Source: Bedellia somnulentella (taxonomy: Eukaryota > Arthropoda > Insecta > Lepidoptera > Bedelliidae). Taken from it: a stretch of 64,000 bases of DNA. Position numbers and translations under genes: made by a program. Position 1 is the first letter of the stretch, and each line of letters begins with the position of its first letter. Of this stretch, positions 55,963-64,000 are shown piece by piece. The notes below the pieces were generated by a model. It was given only the letters and a program-made list of their open reading frames with translations. It was not told the DNA's origin and made no database searches. The DNA is taken from contig OY755178.1 in assembly GCA_963576735.1 (NCBI GenBank), forward strand, positions 6,758,001 to 6,822,000, read 5' to 3'.

Positions 55963-56330
55963 CATAACATAACATAAACGTTCACGCCGTTTATCCCCGA
56001 AGGGGTTGGCAGAGGTACCAATACTCCTGAACTCACATGGCAAGCGCCATCTAGTTTCCAGAGAAGGTACCCACGTTTTACTTAGACAGTGTACTCACGT
56101 GATAGGGGGCAGGCCTATCGCCGTTTTGTACGAATACGCTGTCACATGACTAAGTACAACTCAGCCATGTGGGTTTCCTCACGATGTTTTCCCTCACCGT
56201 GAGCAACCATGATAAATTAACCACACATATGACTTTAGAAAAGACAAATTGGTGTAGGCCCCGTCCCAGGATTGGAACTCACGCCCTTCTGTTTTTCGGG
56301 CGGTTGTTCTACCCACTGGACTATCATGTC
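55963..56330 (-). mobile_element. SINE-A copy, full length
   Basis: (CATAA)n tail, body, and a head with 'gggcggttgttctacccact ggactatcatgtcgc'. The best-preserved tRNA-like head of the family in this window. Confidence 0.9.
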
Positions 56331-56472
56331 GCTTGAAACCCAACAATCATTTAAAAAGCCTAAATGGGTTACCATTATCTCTTTTTAAAGCTTTAAAACA
56401 TTGGTATGCATTTTATACGTTACTTCTATTAAATAAATGTAAGTCTACTGTTTTTGCCTGACTACCTAAAGA

Positions 56473-56590
56473 TTAACCCTTTATAAGGCAGAGGGCATAT
56501 AGCGACCACAATAATTTCAACCTTACCTAGCTTCAATTAGGAGTGGAATACAATGAATTTTTGATTATACCTTGCCTTATAAAGGGTTAA
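56473..56590. mobile_element. TTAA-flanked MITE, 118 bp
   Basis: TTAA on both sides with 14-bp perfect terminal inverted repeats CCCTTTATAAGGCA / TGCCTTATAAAGGG. TTAA duplication is the signature of piggyBac-type transposition. The TIR differs from that of the 29-kb element. Confidence 0.8.
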
Positions 56591-57054
56591 CTTTACCCAA
56601 TTAATTTCCACGCAATAGATTTGAAAAAACATGATAAAAAAAACGAAACATCAACCCAGAAAATCAACGCTCAGCAAACTAGATTTCAAAGTACGAAAAC
56701 TGCAACAAAGCTGATATTCTATCTGAATTCCATTTCGCGAAAGCCCCAGAGCTGTCCTTGTCGCATCAATACAAATCAAACAGAAAACGTGAGGCGCCTT
56801 CCCAGCAAGGGTTTAGACGGTGAAGTGTCGATGTAATAAATCAATATTTCGTGGACAATCGCGATATTGGTGAATTATTGGACCTTGTGCTTTAGCTGCC
56901 TTTAGAAGAGATAATATTGCTTAATATATTTATTTTTTACATTCAATATTTAAGTTGTGTACTGTTAAAATAGAGTTAACCTCCTAAAACGGATTAGTAT
57001 ATGTATGTATAATATATAAAATTGTTGAAATCAAAAAACAGCGGGGGAGAACAT
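56591..57054. other. intergenic; non-repetitive island at 56640-56880
   Basis: Less AT-rich patch (gtgaggcgccttcccagcaa). A 71-codon ORF without recognised homology. Confidence 0.4.
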
Positions 57055-57078
57055 AAGTGAAAATTCCTCAGCCACTTT

Positions 57079-57230
57079 TACCCTTACCTTACCGTTAGCA
57101 ACCAAGATAAATTAAGCATATTTACGACTTAAGACAAGACACATTGGTGAAGTCCCGACTCGGGATTTGAAAACAACTACGCCTCTTTGCATGATAGGAG
57201 GTTGTTCTTCCCACTATCACTGTTTTAAGA
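57079..57230 (-). mobile_element. SINE-A fragment, degenerate
   Basis: 'accttaccgttagcaaccaa gataaatta' to 'ggaggttgttcttcccacta'. Confidence 0.65.
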
Positions 57231-57573
57231 CAAATTTACACACACAAATGTAAATTCGGAATATGTTTCGTAGAAACTTACATTTTATTGCCATTGAGTA
57301 ATACATAGTTCACGGTTAATCGTAATTTGATTTTCTCTATGTAGTAAATAAATGAAGACTGCCTCACTAGATAGTGTTTAACGCGTAATATGTCTTAGTG
57401 CTGAAGCCGCAAGCTCAGGATTACTCCGGCCATGTTAAGAGATTAGCTCTTCGCTTTACTAACACATTTTGAAATACATTGAGGCTATATGCCTTCGGTG
57501 AGTCTGGTTTAACTATCTATTAACGATGTTACTTCCGAAATGAAGTTTGATTCTAATTTATATACTTACTTAC

Positions 57574-58080
57574 TTACTTATACTCACGCCCATTATTCCC
57601 ATTGGGGTAGGCAGAGACTATCGATCGCCACTTAGTACGATCTTGACAAACCTCTCTTGCTTCCCTTACATTCATTATCCTTCTCATACATGCTCTTTTA
57701 TTCTTCTCACTTCGGACCCCCGCCTTTATAAGAACGTTTTCTATCTGGTCCAGAAACGTTTTACGAGGCCGTCCTCTACTAACATTCCCATCCACATTGG
57801 CTCTATATATCTCTTTCGCTACTTTATTTTCATCCACCCTCTCTATGTGCCCAAACCACCTCAACATTCCTTTTTCTATCTTTCTTACAATATCATCTTT
57901 TACACCACACCTTTCACGAATCACATCATTCCTCACACGATCACATAACCTTACATTACACACTTTTCTGAGGGATCTCATTTCTACTGCATTCACTCTA
58001 CTTTCATGCTTCTTCTGCCACACCCAACATTCACTGCCATACATAAGCGTAGGAACAAGGACAGCATCATGCACAGCCAT
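57574..58080 (-). CDS. LINE ORF C-terminal part, separated by a frameshift
   Basis: 168 codons beginning MAVHDAVLVPTLMYGSECWV, then IEKGMLRWFGHIERVDENKV, GNVSRGRPRKTFLDQIENVL and WRSIVSAYP. It overlaps the main part by 14 bp in another frame. It looks like one ORF broken by a small deletion near 58075, since the linker between LDSLMN and AVHDAVLVP seems shortened. Confidence 0.88.
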   Translation of the reverse strand: MAVHDAVLVPTLMYGSECWVWQKKHESRVNAVEMRSLRKVCNVRLCDRVRNDVIRERCGVKDDIVRKIEKGMLRWFGHIERVDENKVAKEIYRANVDGNVSRGRPRKTFLDQIENVLIKAGVRSEKNKRACMRRIMNVREAREVCQDRTKWRSIVSAYPNGNNGREYK

Positions 58081-59743
58081 TCATTAGACTATCCAGTGCT
58101 CCATTTACCGCATTACCCTTTTTCACTCTTCTCTCGATATCTTCATCACACTTTCCATCCCTAGTGAACAAACTCCCCAGATATACAAATTCTTTCACTT
58201 GTTCCACTTTCTTACCATTTATAACAATGTCACATTCTGTCATACTTTCCTCTCTTTCAAAAACCATTGTTTTGGTTTTGTCCACATTCATTCTCATTCC
58301 CTTTCTTTCGAAAGACTTACACGCAATGTTCACCATCTCCTGCAACTCATTTACCGTTGATGCAAGTAACACTTGATCGTCAGCGTATAAGAGGCATTTA
58401 ATGATGAACCCTCTCATTTTCAGTCCATAATCACTTTCGCGCAGTTCTTTCAAACAGTCGTCCATGAACAAATTGAAGAGCCACGGAGAAGCCACACAAC
58501 CCTGTCGAACACCCCTAGAGATCTCAAACCAGTCCGTGTCTTCTCCGTTTACTCTCACACATGCATTGGAATCCTCATAGAGTGACTCCAATGCACGTAT
58601 AAGTTGGCTCCCCAAACCGAACTTAGACAACACCTTCCACAAATACTTTCTTACTACCCTATCATACGCCTTCTCCAAATCAATGAAGGTACAATACACT
58701 TTTTGGTTTTTTGCCAATAATTTCTCTGTGATGCACCTTAAGGAGAAGACTTGATTCATACATCCCATTCCCTTCCTAAATCCTGCTTGTACATCCCAAA
58801 TTTTTTCATCCGTTTCTTTCATCACCCTTTCGATCAGAACTTTCGCATACAATTTGCCGACAACACTGAGTAGGCTGATACCACGGTAGTTTTTTGCTTC
58901 TTGGCGTGACCCTTTCCCTTTATATAGGGGCACAATCACGGCTCTACACCAATCTTTTGGTACTTTGCCAAGTGCCCAACACTTCTGAAAAAGGAAGAAC
59001 AGCCAAGAAGCCACTAACCCTTTACCAGCCCTCAGCATTTCGACACATATCCTATCATATCCTGCCGCTTTTCCTAGTTTCATACTTTTCATCGCTTTTA
59101 CAATTTCTTCCATACTTATCATACTTTCAGACACATCACCCATTACCTCGTCACAATTAACATCGCTATCAATTGCTGAAGTAATGGGATCATCCTCTTT
59201 TTCAAAGAGACCCTCAAAATATTCCTTCCATACTCTTTTTATTCTTGTTCCATCAGTCATAAGTTCCCCTTTTTCATCCTTCATCACACTTGTACTCGTG
59301 TTTTGAGAAACTCCCCTTTCACGTCTAATATATTTCCAAAATAATTTTTGATTACTTTGGAAATTATCGGAGAGTTTCTTTTCACTCCATTCTTTCAGAT
59401 CTCGCTTTTTCTTCTCTATTTTATTCTTAACCGCTCTCTTTATTCTCTTATATTCAACTTCAAATCTCTCAACTTCGTCATCATTTATACACACATGCAT
59501 CCGTTTACTAGCTTTGATTGCTAGTAAATCGAGCCAGGCTTTCTTCTTTTCATTCACAGCATCTTTCACACTTTTATCCCACCAACTTGATGTTGGTCGA
59601 TTTTTCCTCTTGCTCAATCCACAAACATCCGTCGCACATTCAATTACCGCAGATTTGAGCACATTCCAAGCATCTTCTATTTCCATATCATCCGTCATTT
59701 CTACGCAACTTAGTCGTTCATCCAGTTTCTCAATATATTCATA
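58067..59743 (-). CDS. LINE reverse transcriptase, main part
   Basis: Open from the truncation point through MTDDMEIEDAWNVLK (59698) to a premature stop at 58067, 543 codons from that methionine. Blocks: KLGKAAGYDRICVEMLRAG, NYRGISLLSVVGKLYAKVLI, QAGFRKGMGCMNQVFSLRC, FIDLEKAYDRV, RGVRQGCVASPWLFNLFMDD and catalytic LLYADDQVLL. It ends LDSLMNGCA, where the frame shifts relative to the C-terminal part. Confidence 0.92.
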   Translation of the reverse strand, partial: YEYIEKLDERLSCVEMTDDMEIEDAWNVLKSAVIECATDVCGLSKRKNRPTSSWWDKSVKDAVNEKKKAWLDLLAIKASKRMHVCINDDEVERFEVEYKRIKRAVKNKIEKKKRDLKEWSEKKLSDNFQSNQKLFWKYIRRERGVSQNTSTSVMKDEKGELMTDGTRIKRVWKEYFEGLFEKEDDPITSAIDSDVNCDEVMGDVSESMISMEEIVKAMKSMKLGKAAGYDRICVEMLRAGKGLVASWLFFLFQKCWALGKVPKDWCRAVIVPLYKGKGSRQEAKNYRGISLLSVVGKLYAKVLIERVMKETDEKIWDVQAGFRKGMGCMNQVFSLRCITEKLLAKNQKVYCTFIDLEKAYDRVVRKYLWKVLSKFGLGSQLIRALESLYEDSNACVRVNGEDTDWFEISRGVRQGCVASPWLFNLFMDDCLKELRESDYGLKMRGFIIKCLLYADDQVLLASTVNELQEMVNIACKSFERKGMRMNVDKTKTMVFEREESMTECDIVINGKKVEQVKEFVYLGSLFTRDGKCDEDIERRVKKGNAVNGALDSLMNGCA

Positions 59744-59764
59744 TACATTTCTAATTTATATACT

Positions 59765-61030
59765 GTGATTTAAATAATTGTTTGTTAATGAAGGTTTTTC
59801 TCACTATACTCCTAAATAAGCATTCTTTGGTTTTATAGACGTGAGTATTGTTGGTAATTTAGAAACGGCAGCACAAGTCCGGTCGTTGAGGAGATCTTGT
59901 GATAGGCCTATCTATATCTAGCGTTGGATTTCTCAAGGATGTATACATATATTCGATGAATATAAATCAAATGTCAAATATGATAGCCTTTGCCTATTTA
60001 AATTGTAATAAATATACATAAACTTATGAGTGTTAAGTGCATTAAATATTACCAAAAACAGTAAGTCCTTGGAACCTTAACACTCAACACATCTCTTGAG
60101 ATACATGGCGTGACTCGGAGTCATAAAATATGTCATATATTTTTCTTTTACTGAGATCAAATTCTTATACCGCTAGCTCGTAAAATTGCCAACGATACAT
60201 TCAAAATATTAGTTTTTCTTTATCGACTTTTGTACCAAAACAAGAAAGAATAACGAATTCCTTTAAGGCGTAAGTCGCGACAGTACATGACATATATTTC
60301 CCGGGAGACAATATATCTCCCTTCTTCCGCAATAAGTAGTTGTGAAAGATGAAATGATAAGGGGGCGATAAAATACAACACTAGACACTCACATGCATAT
60401 TTAATGTGTAAAACATTTTTGTAAAGGTCTTTCTACAGATTTTTGTAACATGCATAGTGATTAGTCACTTATAACATGCATAGTGATTAGTCACTTTAAA
60501 TATTTACAGACTACAGATATTCAATAACATTTTCTCACAAATATGTCTGAAGATTAATTAATTAAGAGTAACAAATAAGCAACCAAACTCGCTTCGAATT
60601 TAAGCTAAACTCATTTCAATACATTAATTATACATCAAAGAACATGTTTAGTTCGATAAAGTACTCGCAGCTAGCAAACAACACAGATTCGGCAGTATTT
60701 GCGTCCAGTTGAGTGGTTTTCTCGGTACTCACAAATCTCGCCATACAACCTACATATGTGTGGAATTACTTCTCTCACATCGAGTCATTTAATCACTGTA
60801 ACTGCTTCTAATGCGCCGCATTATTTGGGCTGCGAAACGCGGAAACTAATAGTAGGGACGTGTTGTTCAAAATATTAGCTTTGCCGACAGAATTCGTATG
60901 GAAGTGTGTCGTCGGTCATTTGTAAGTGTTAGGCTTGTTGACGTCTTCAGTTACTTTGTAGTTAAGTAGTCCATTTTTAGTAGGAGTATAATATTCAGAT
61001 TAGTTGTTTGCTATTTTTTTACAAAAATGT
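59765..61030. other. intergenic; short duplication and a non-repetitive island
   Basis: A 26-bp unit (taacatgcatagtgattagt cactta) is repeated in tandem at 60446-60497. An island at 60640-60930 (ctcgccatacaacctacata; gcgccgcattatttgggctg) is GC-richer and non-repetitive. No gene. Confidence 0.45.
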
Positions 61031-61034
61031 TCTA

Positions 61035-61175
61035 GAGAATGTAGGCGTCTGAAGAGAAAAAAGGAAGTATGATAGTATTGATAAATGTCAACCAAGCGAG
61101 GTAAGAGGTTTGCCAGGATCGTATAATGTACAAATCTCTACCAGTCTAATAGGAACTAATGAGGTGAATATGTGT
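61035..61175 (+). repeat. RTE-like LINE 3' end, degenerate
   Basis: 'aggcgtctgaagagaaaaaa', 'ggtttgccaggatcgtataa', 'taggaactaatgaggtgaat'. Confidence 0.7.
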
Positions 61176-61529
61176 ATGTCTGTCTGCTTAAGTAAAAGAT
61201 TTGGTCCGCGAATTACATTGCTTTGTTTTACCGGTTAATGAATTTACTTACCAACATCAACCGCGTTAGTTTTTTATGTATTTGGGTGGAAACCTATGAT
61301 GGAATACATGTATCTGGATTTTATCTCTGCATGCAAAACTAAACGAACTCTTTCTGGCCTATCCTAAAAAGGGAAGCCAGAGGTTCAGACTAAGCAAGTC
61401 CTCGGTACTTACTTTGTTATTAAGTAGGAATGAGATACTTAAATTAAGAATTGTAAGTAAAAGGTTGCCATCCAAATGACCTACCAACATTTTAAATATA
61501 AACAACCTCGCATCGCAAGTCGTTATGTA

Positions 61530-62461
61530 CATACATACATACATATACTCACGGCTATAAATCCCGAGAAGGGGTAGCTAGAGCTAAGGAATTATAAATT
61601 CCTCAGCCACTTTTGGAAACTTGAGTGGGGAAAAGATGGTAAAGTAAAGTACTTTGTCTCTTCTTTACTCTATCTTGTTCAATCCTGCCACCCCTTTCTA
61701 TCTAAAAGAACGTTTTCAATTTCTATCTTCTTCCCATAACCTTAATTTACGTTCAGACCATAATCTTCAATTAACCATTCCCTCTCATTCAACCAATTTC
61801 TATGGCTCCTCTTTTTCTGTACACGCTGTGCAATTGTGGAACGCACTTCCTGTGGAGGTGCGACTGGCTAAATCCCTTAATGTGTTCAAGGATCTGGTGA
61901 AACAACACTATCTCACTGAAGCGCTGTAATACTGTTGCTTTTTAAATTATATGTATTAATTATATTTCTAAAACGTATTTGTGTATTTTATTTAGGTATT
62001 TGTATTACTTGTATATATAAAAGTATGTAGTTATGTATGTATGTGTGTTCATATGTGTGTAATATGTACCTATATTATTTTGTGTAATTAATATTTATGT
62101 TATTATTTCAATTAAATAAGTTAGTTTTAAAGTAAGCTTGTTTTGTGCATCTACCTAGATAACTAGTTTACCGATCTCACCTTCCAAAGGTTGTCTGGAA
62201 GAGATCGCTTTTAGCGATAAGACCGCCGATTGTACCTCACTGTAAACTGTATGATAATTTCTTTTGTAAATTTGTGTTTGATGTACAATAAAGAGTTATT
62301 CTATTCTATTCTATTCTATTCTAAAGTAAAGGTTGTTGGTGATGGGTCTCCAACCGCATCGCCCGAAAATCCAATAAAAAGCCCCAATACCCTTAGTCGC
62401 CTCTTACGACACCCGTGGGTAGAAAGGGGTAGCGACATTCTAAGCCGGCACTACACGGCAA
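61530..62461 (-). repeat. Repeat-B copy split by a LINE insertion
   Basis: Left part 61530-61640 (CATA repeats, cggctataaatcccgagaag ... aaaagatggtaaagtaaag) and right part 62324-62461 (aagtaaaggttgttggtgat ... ggcactacacggca). TAAAGTAAAG is duplicated on both sides of the insertion. Confidence 0.88.
61650..62323 (+). mobile_element. 5'-truncated CR1/L2-like LINE 3' end with (TATTC)n tail
   Basis: Contains the last 80 or so codons of a LINE RT ORF (61660-61929: FSVHAVQLWNALPVEVRL, NVFKDLVKQHYL, stop). A 3' UTR follows with 'gataagaccgccgattgtac' and 'gatgtacaataaagag', then TATTC repeats. Flanked by TAAAGTAAAG duplications (61640-61649, 62322-62331). Confidence 0.9.
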
Positions 62462-62789
62462 AGTAATACATGTTTTATAAAGGGTTTTAATTATTATCCC
62501 TCTATCAATTCTAAATGTCCCATATATCAGCGATCGAGCAATAAGTAGTATTGTTACCGAGCCGTGTCCTTGATCCCAGCCTAAATAAATATTGTACTGA
62601 GGAGAAGCTGTAATTCAATAGATGCGATCCAAAGTACCGGCCTATGATTGATTTGACATGTTTGCTATTAGAGCTGGATGATTCTGCCTCTTTATTAAAC
62701 AACTTCTAAATGTTTATAACATTGATGAATATTGTTACTTATTGTTCTTACTTATGATATCATTAATAGAGAATATTTTTACATAAAAG

Positions 62790-62988
62790 GGGTAGCTAGA
62801 GCTTGAGAGCTAGAAATTCCTCAGCCACATTTGGAAGTTGATAGGGGACCAGATGGTAGAAGTAAAGTATCGTTGGTGATGCGACTCCAACCGCATCGCC
62901 CAAAAACCACTTAAAAAAACCCATACCCTTAGTCGTCTCTTACGACACCCGTAGGTAGGACATTCTAACCCGGCACTACATAGCTTTA
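62790..62988 (-). repeat. Repeat-B copy
   Basis: 'aaaggggtagctagagcttg' to 'cccggcactacatagct'. Confidence 0.82.
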
Positions 62989-63655
62989 TATATTTAGTAT
63001 ATTCTTCATTGTCTATGTCTATTTTTTTTTAATATTGTTGGGGTCTTAATATTCGCTCGTGGCAGCATTTCAAACCAAAAATATATTAACTATAAATATA
63101 TTTAATAGAGGAACTAAATAAGCTAATCGTCCAATGATTCTTCAAATTATTCAGAAAACGGAAAGCAAACCATTATTTAATAAATAACAAATCAAGTTAA
63201 ATAACTGAAATAGCGTTTTGAAAAGTACAGTTTTAGTAAGAATAGCAATATTTTTTTCTGTGTAACTATGTAGCTCACAATTAGATTACCACTACACAAT
63301 TTCGTCCCGTGCTTGTTCGTAAGAGGATACTAAAAGGTTTTTTTTAATAATTTTTGAGCGATGCAGTTAATGAGGGTGTGAACATTCACATTTTCATGCA
63401 TCATACACCATCGCACCAATAAGTTCTAAGTTATCAAAGTTGCAGCTTGACTTGCGTGACTCCGTCTTAATTATGTATTGCGCAACCTGTTTTAGCGGTG
63501 GAGTGTCTGTGTGTATGTAGAGTAGTCTTGTACTTTCTTGTTGGCTCGATTACTATTTGCCAGAAAAACATTTACTTAACTAAGGGTTTATTGTATAATT
63601 CACAGTAATTCCTTGAAGAAATAGGAACGCAATTAACATGGTAAAACTGGTTATA
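62989..63655. other. intergenic with weak Repeat-B remnant
   Basis: 'ttcgtaagaggatactaaaa' and 'tttgagcgatgcagtta' near 63310-63370 look like an old Repeat-B (+). The rest is unassigned. Confidence 0.4.
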
Positions 63656-63664
63656 TTTTTAACC

Positions 63665-64000
63665 GACTTCATTAACCGACTTCAAAAAAGGAGGTTCTCA
63701 GTTCGATTGTTTGTATGTATGTATGTATGTATGTATGTATAATTGTCCGCGATTATCTCGAGTTTGGCTTAAGCTATTTGGATGCGGTTTTCAGAACAGT
63801 ATTCGTTACATTTAGGAGAAGGTTTTAGTGCCTTAACCGACCAAAAAAAGAAAGGGGGTTCTGTGTTTGACCTGTATGTATGTCTGTTGGTCCGCGATTA
63901 TCTCACGTTTGGCTTAAGCTATTTGGATGCGGTTTTCAGAAAAGTATTCGTTACATTAAGGAGAAGGTTTTAGTGCCTTAACCGACCAAAAAAAGAAAGG
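63665..64000 (+). repeat. interspersed repeat with 145-bp tandem units
   Basis: 'ttaaccgacttcaaaaaag', a (TATG)n run at 63712-63741, then two copies (63745 and 63890) of 'gtccgcgattatctc', 'gtttggcttaagctatttgg', 'ttagtgccttaaccgacc'. It continues past the window end. Confidence 0.8.

Larger units (their letters stand above)
57567..59748 (-). mobile_element. RTE-like non-LTR retrotransposon, 5'-truncated, with 16-bp target-site duplication
   Basis: Flanked by a perfect duplication TTCTAATTTATATACT at 57551-57566 and 59749-59764. The 3' tail on the minus strand is (AAGT)n. The coding sequence lacks the endonuclease. Fragments of the same family occur at 14301, 14770, 27585, 28880, 40237, 40405, 49896, 51545 and 61035. 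Clade (RTE or a related group) is an inference. Confidence 0.92.

Noticed and set aside
63782..63973. 63-codon ORF at the right edge
   Set aside because: Lies entirely in the 145-bp tandem repeat units.

Overview
The window is arthropod nuclear DNA, most likely from a moth or butterfly. This is an inference from AT-rich intron-bearing genes, several short interspersed repeat families ending in CATA/TATG-type microsatellites, and a mixture of CR1/Jockey-like, RTE-like, copia, piggyBac-like and Harbinger-like remnants. No species can be named from the sequence alone.

Three host genes are well supported, all in the left 25 kb. (1) An IFT140 orthologue (intraflagellar transport, IFT-A) lies on the minus strand. 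Five coding exons run from the start codon at 12611 down to 4129, giving 1092 codons. The C-terminal part, by comparison with about 1460 residues in the human protein, must lie left of the window. (2) A nibrin (NBN) orthologue is a single-exon plus-strand gene at 18332-20209, with FHA, tandem BRCT and an MRE11-binding motif. (3) An RSL1D1-like ribosomal L1-domain protein is on the minus strand, in five exons from 24553 to 20315 that join to exactly 387 residues plus stop. NBN and RSL1D1 converge with about 105 bp between their stop codons. IFT140 and NBN are divergent and separated by 5.7 kb of mobile-element debris.

Region by region: 1-3.7 kb is a 5'-truncated CR1-like LINE abutting a 5'-truncated copia element. 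4.1-12.6 kb is IFT140 with repeat-filled introns. 12.8-14 kb is a foldback repeat whose spacer is flipped between two copies. 15-17.8 kb is a CR1/Jockey-like LINE. 18.3-24.6 kb is NBN and RSL1D1. 25.3-28.6 kb holds a split Harbinger-nuclease remnant and unassigned spliced-looking sequence. 29.4-31.2 kb is a defective piggyBac-like element with a tandemly duplicated Cys-rich domain. From 31 kb to the end there is no gene I can support. It is a desert of nested SINE-like repeats, palindromic elements, an RTE-like LINE with a 16-bp target duplication (57.6-59.7 kb), a 200-N assembly gap beside a large palindrome (44.6-45.6 kb), and several islands of less AT-rich, non-repetitive sequence that could be regulatory.

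Repeat family names used below are local. SINE-A has a tRNA-like head and a (ATAAC)n-type tail. Repeat-B is about 240 bp, ends near 'TTTATAGCCGTGAGTATA' and is followed by TATG repeats; its plus orientation is defined as ending with that motif. SINE-C has a Ser/Leu-tRNA-like head. SINE-D is a tRNA-like element beside the gap. I saw no convincing new multi-gene biological system. The most interesting signals are the triplicated splice-donor end of an IFT140 exon, the altered C-terminus of NBN, the foldback spacer flip, and the shared insertion point of two LINE copies inside Repeat-B.
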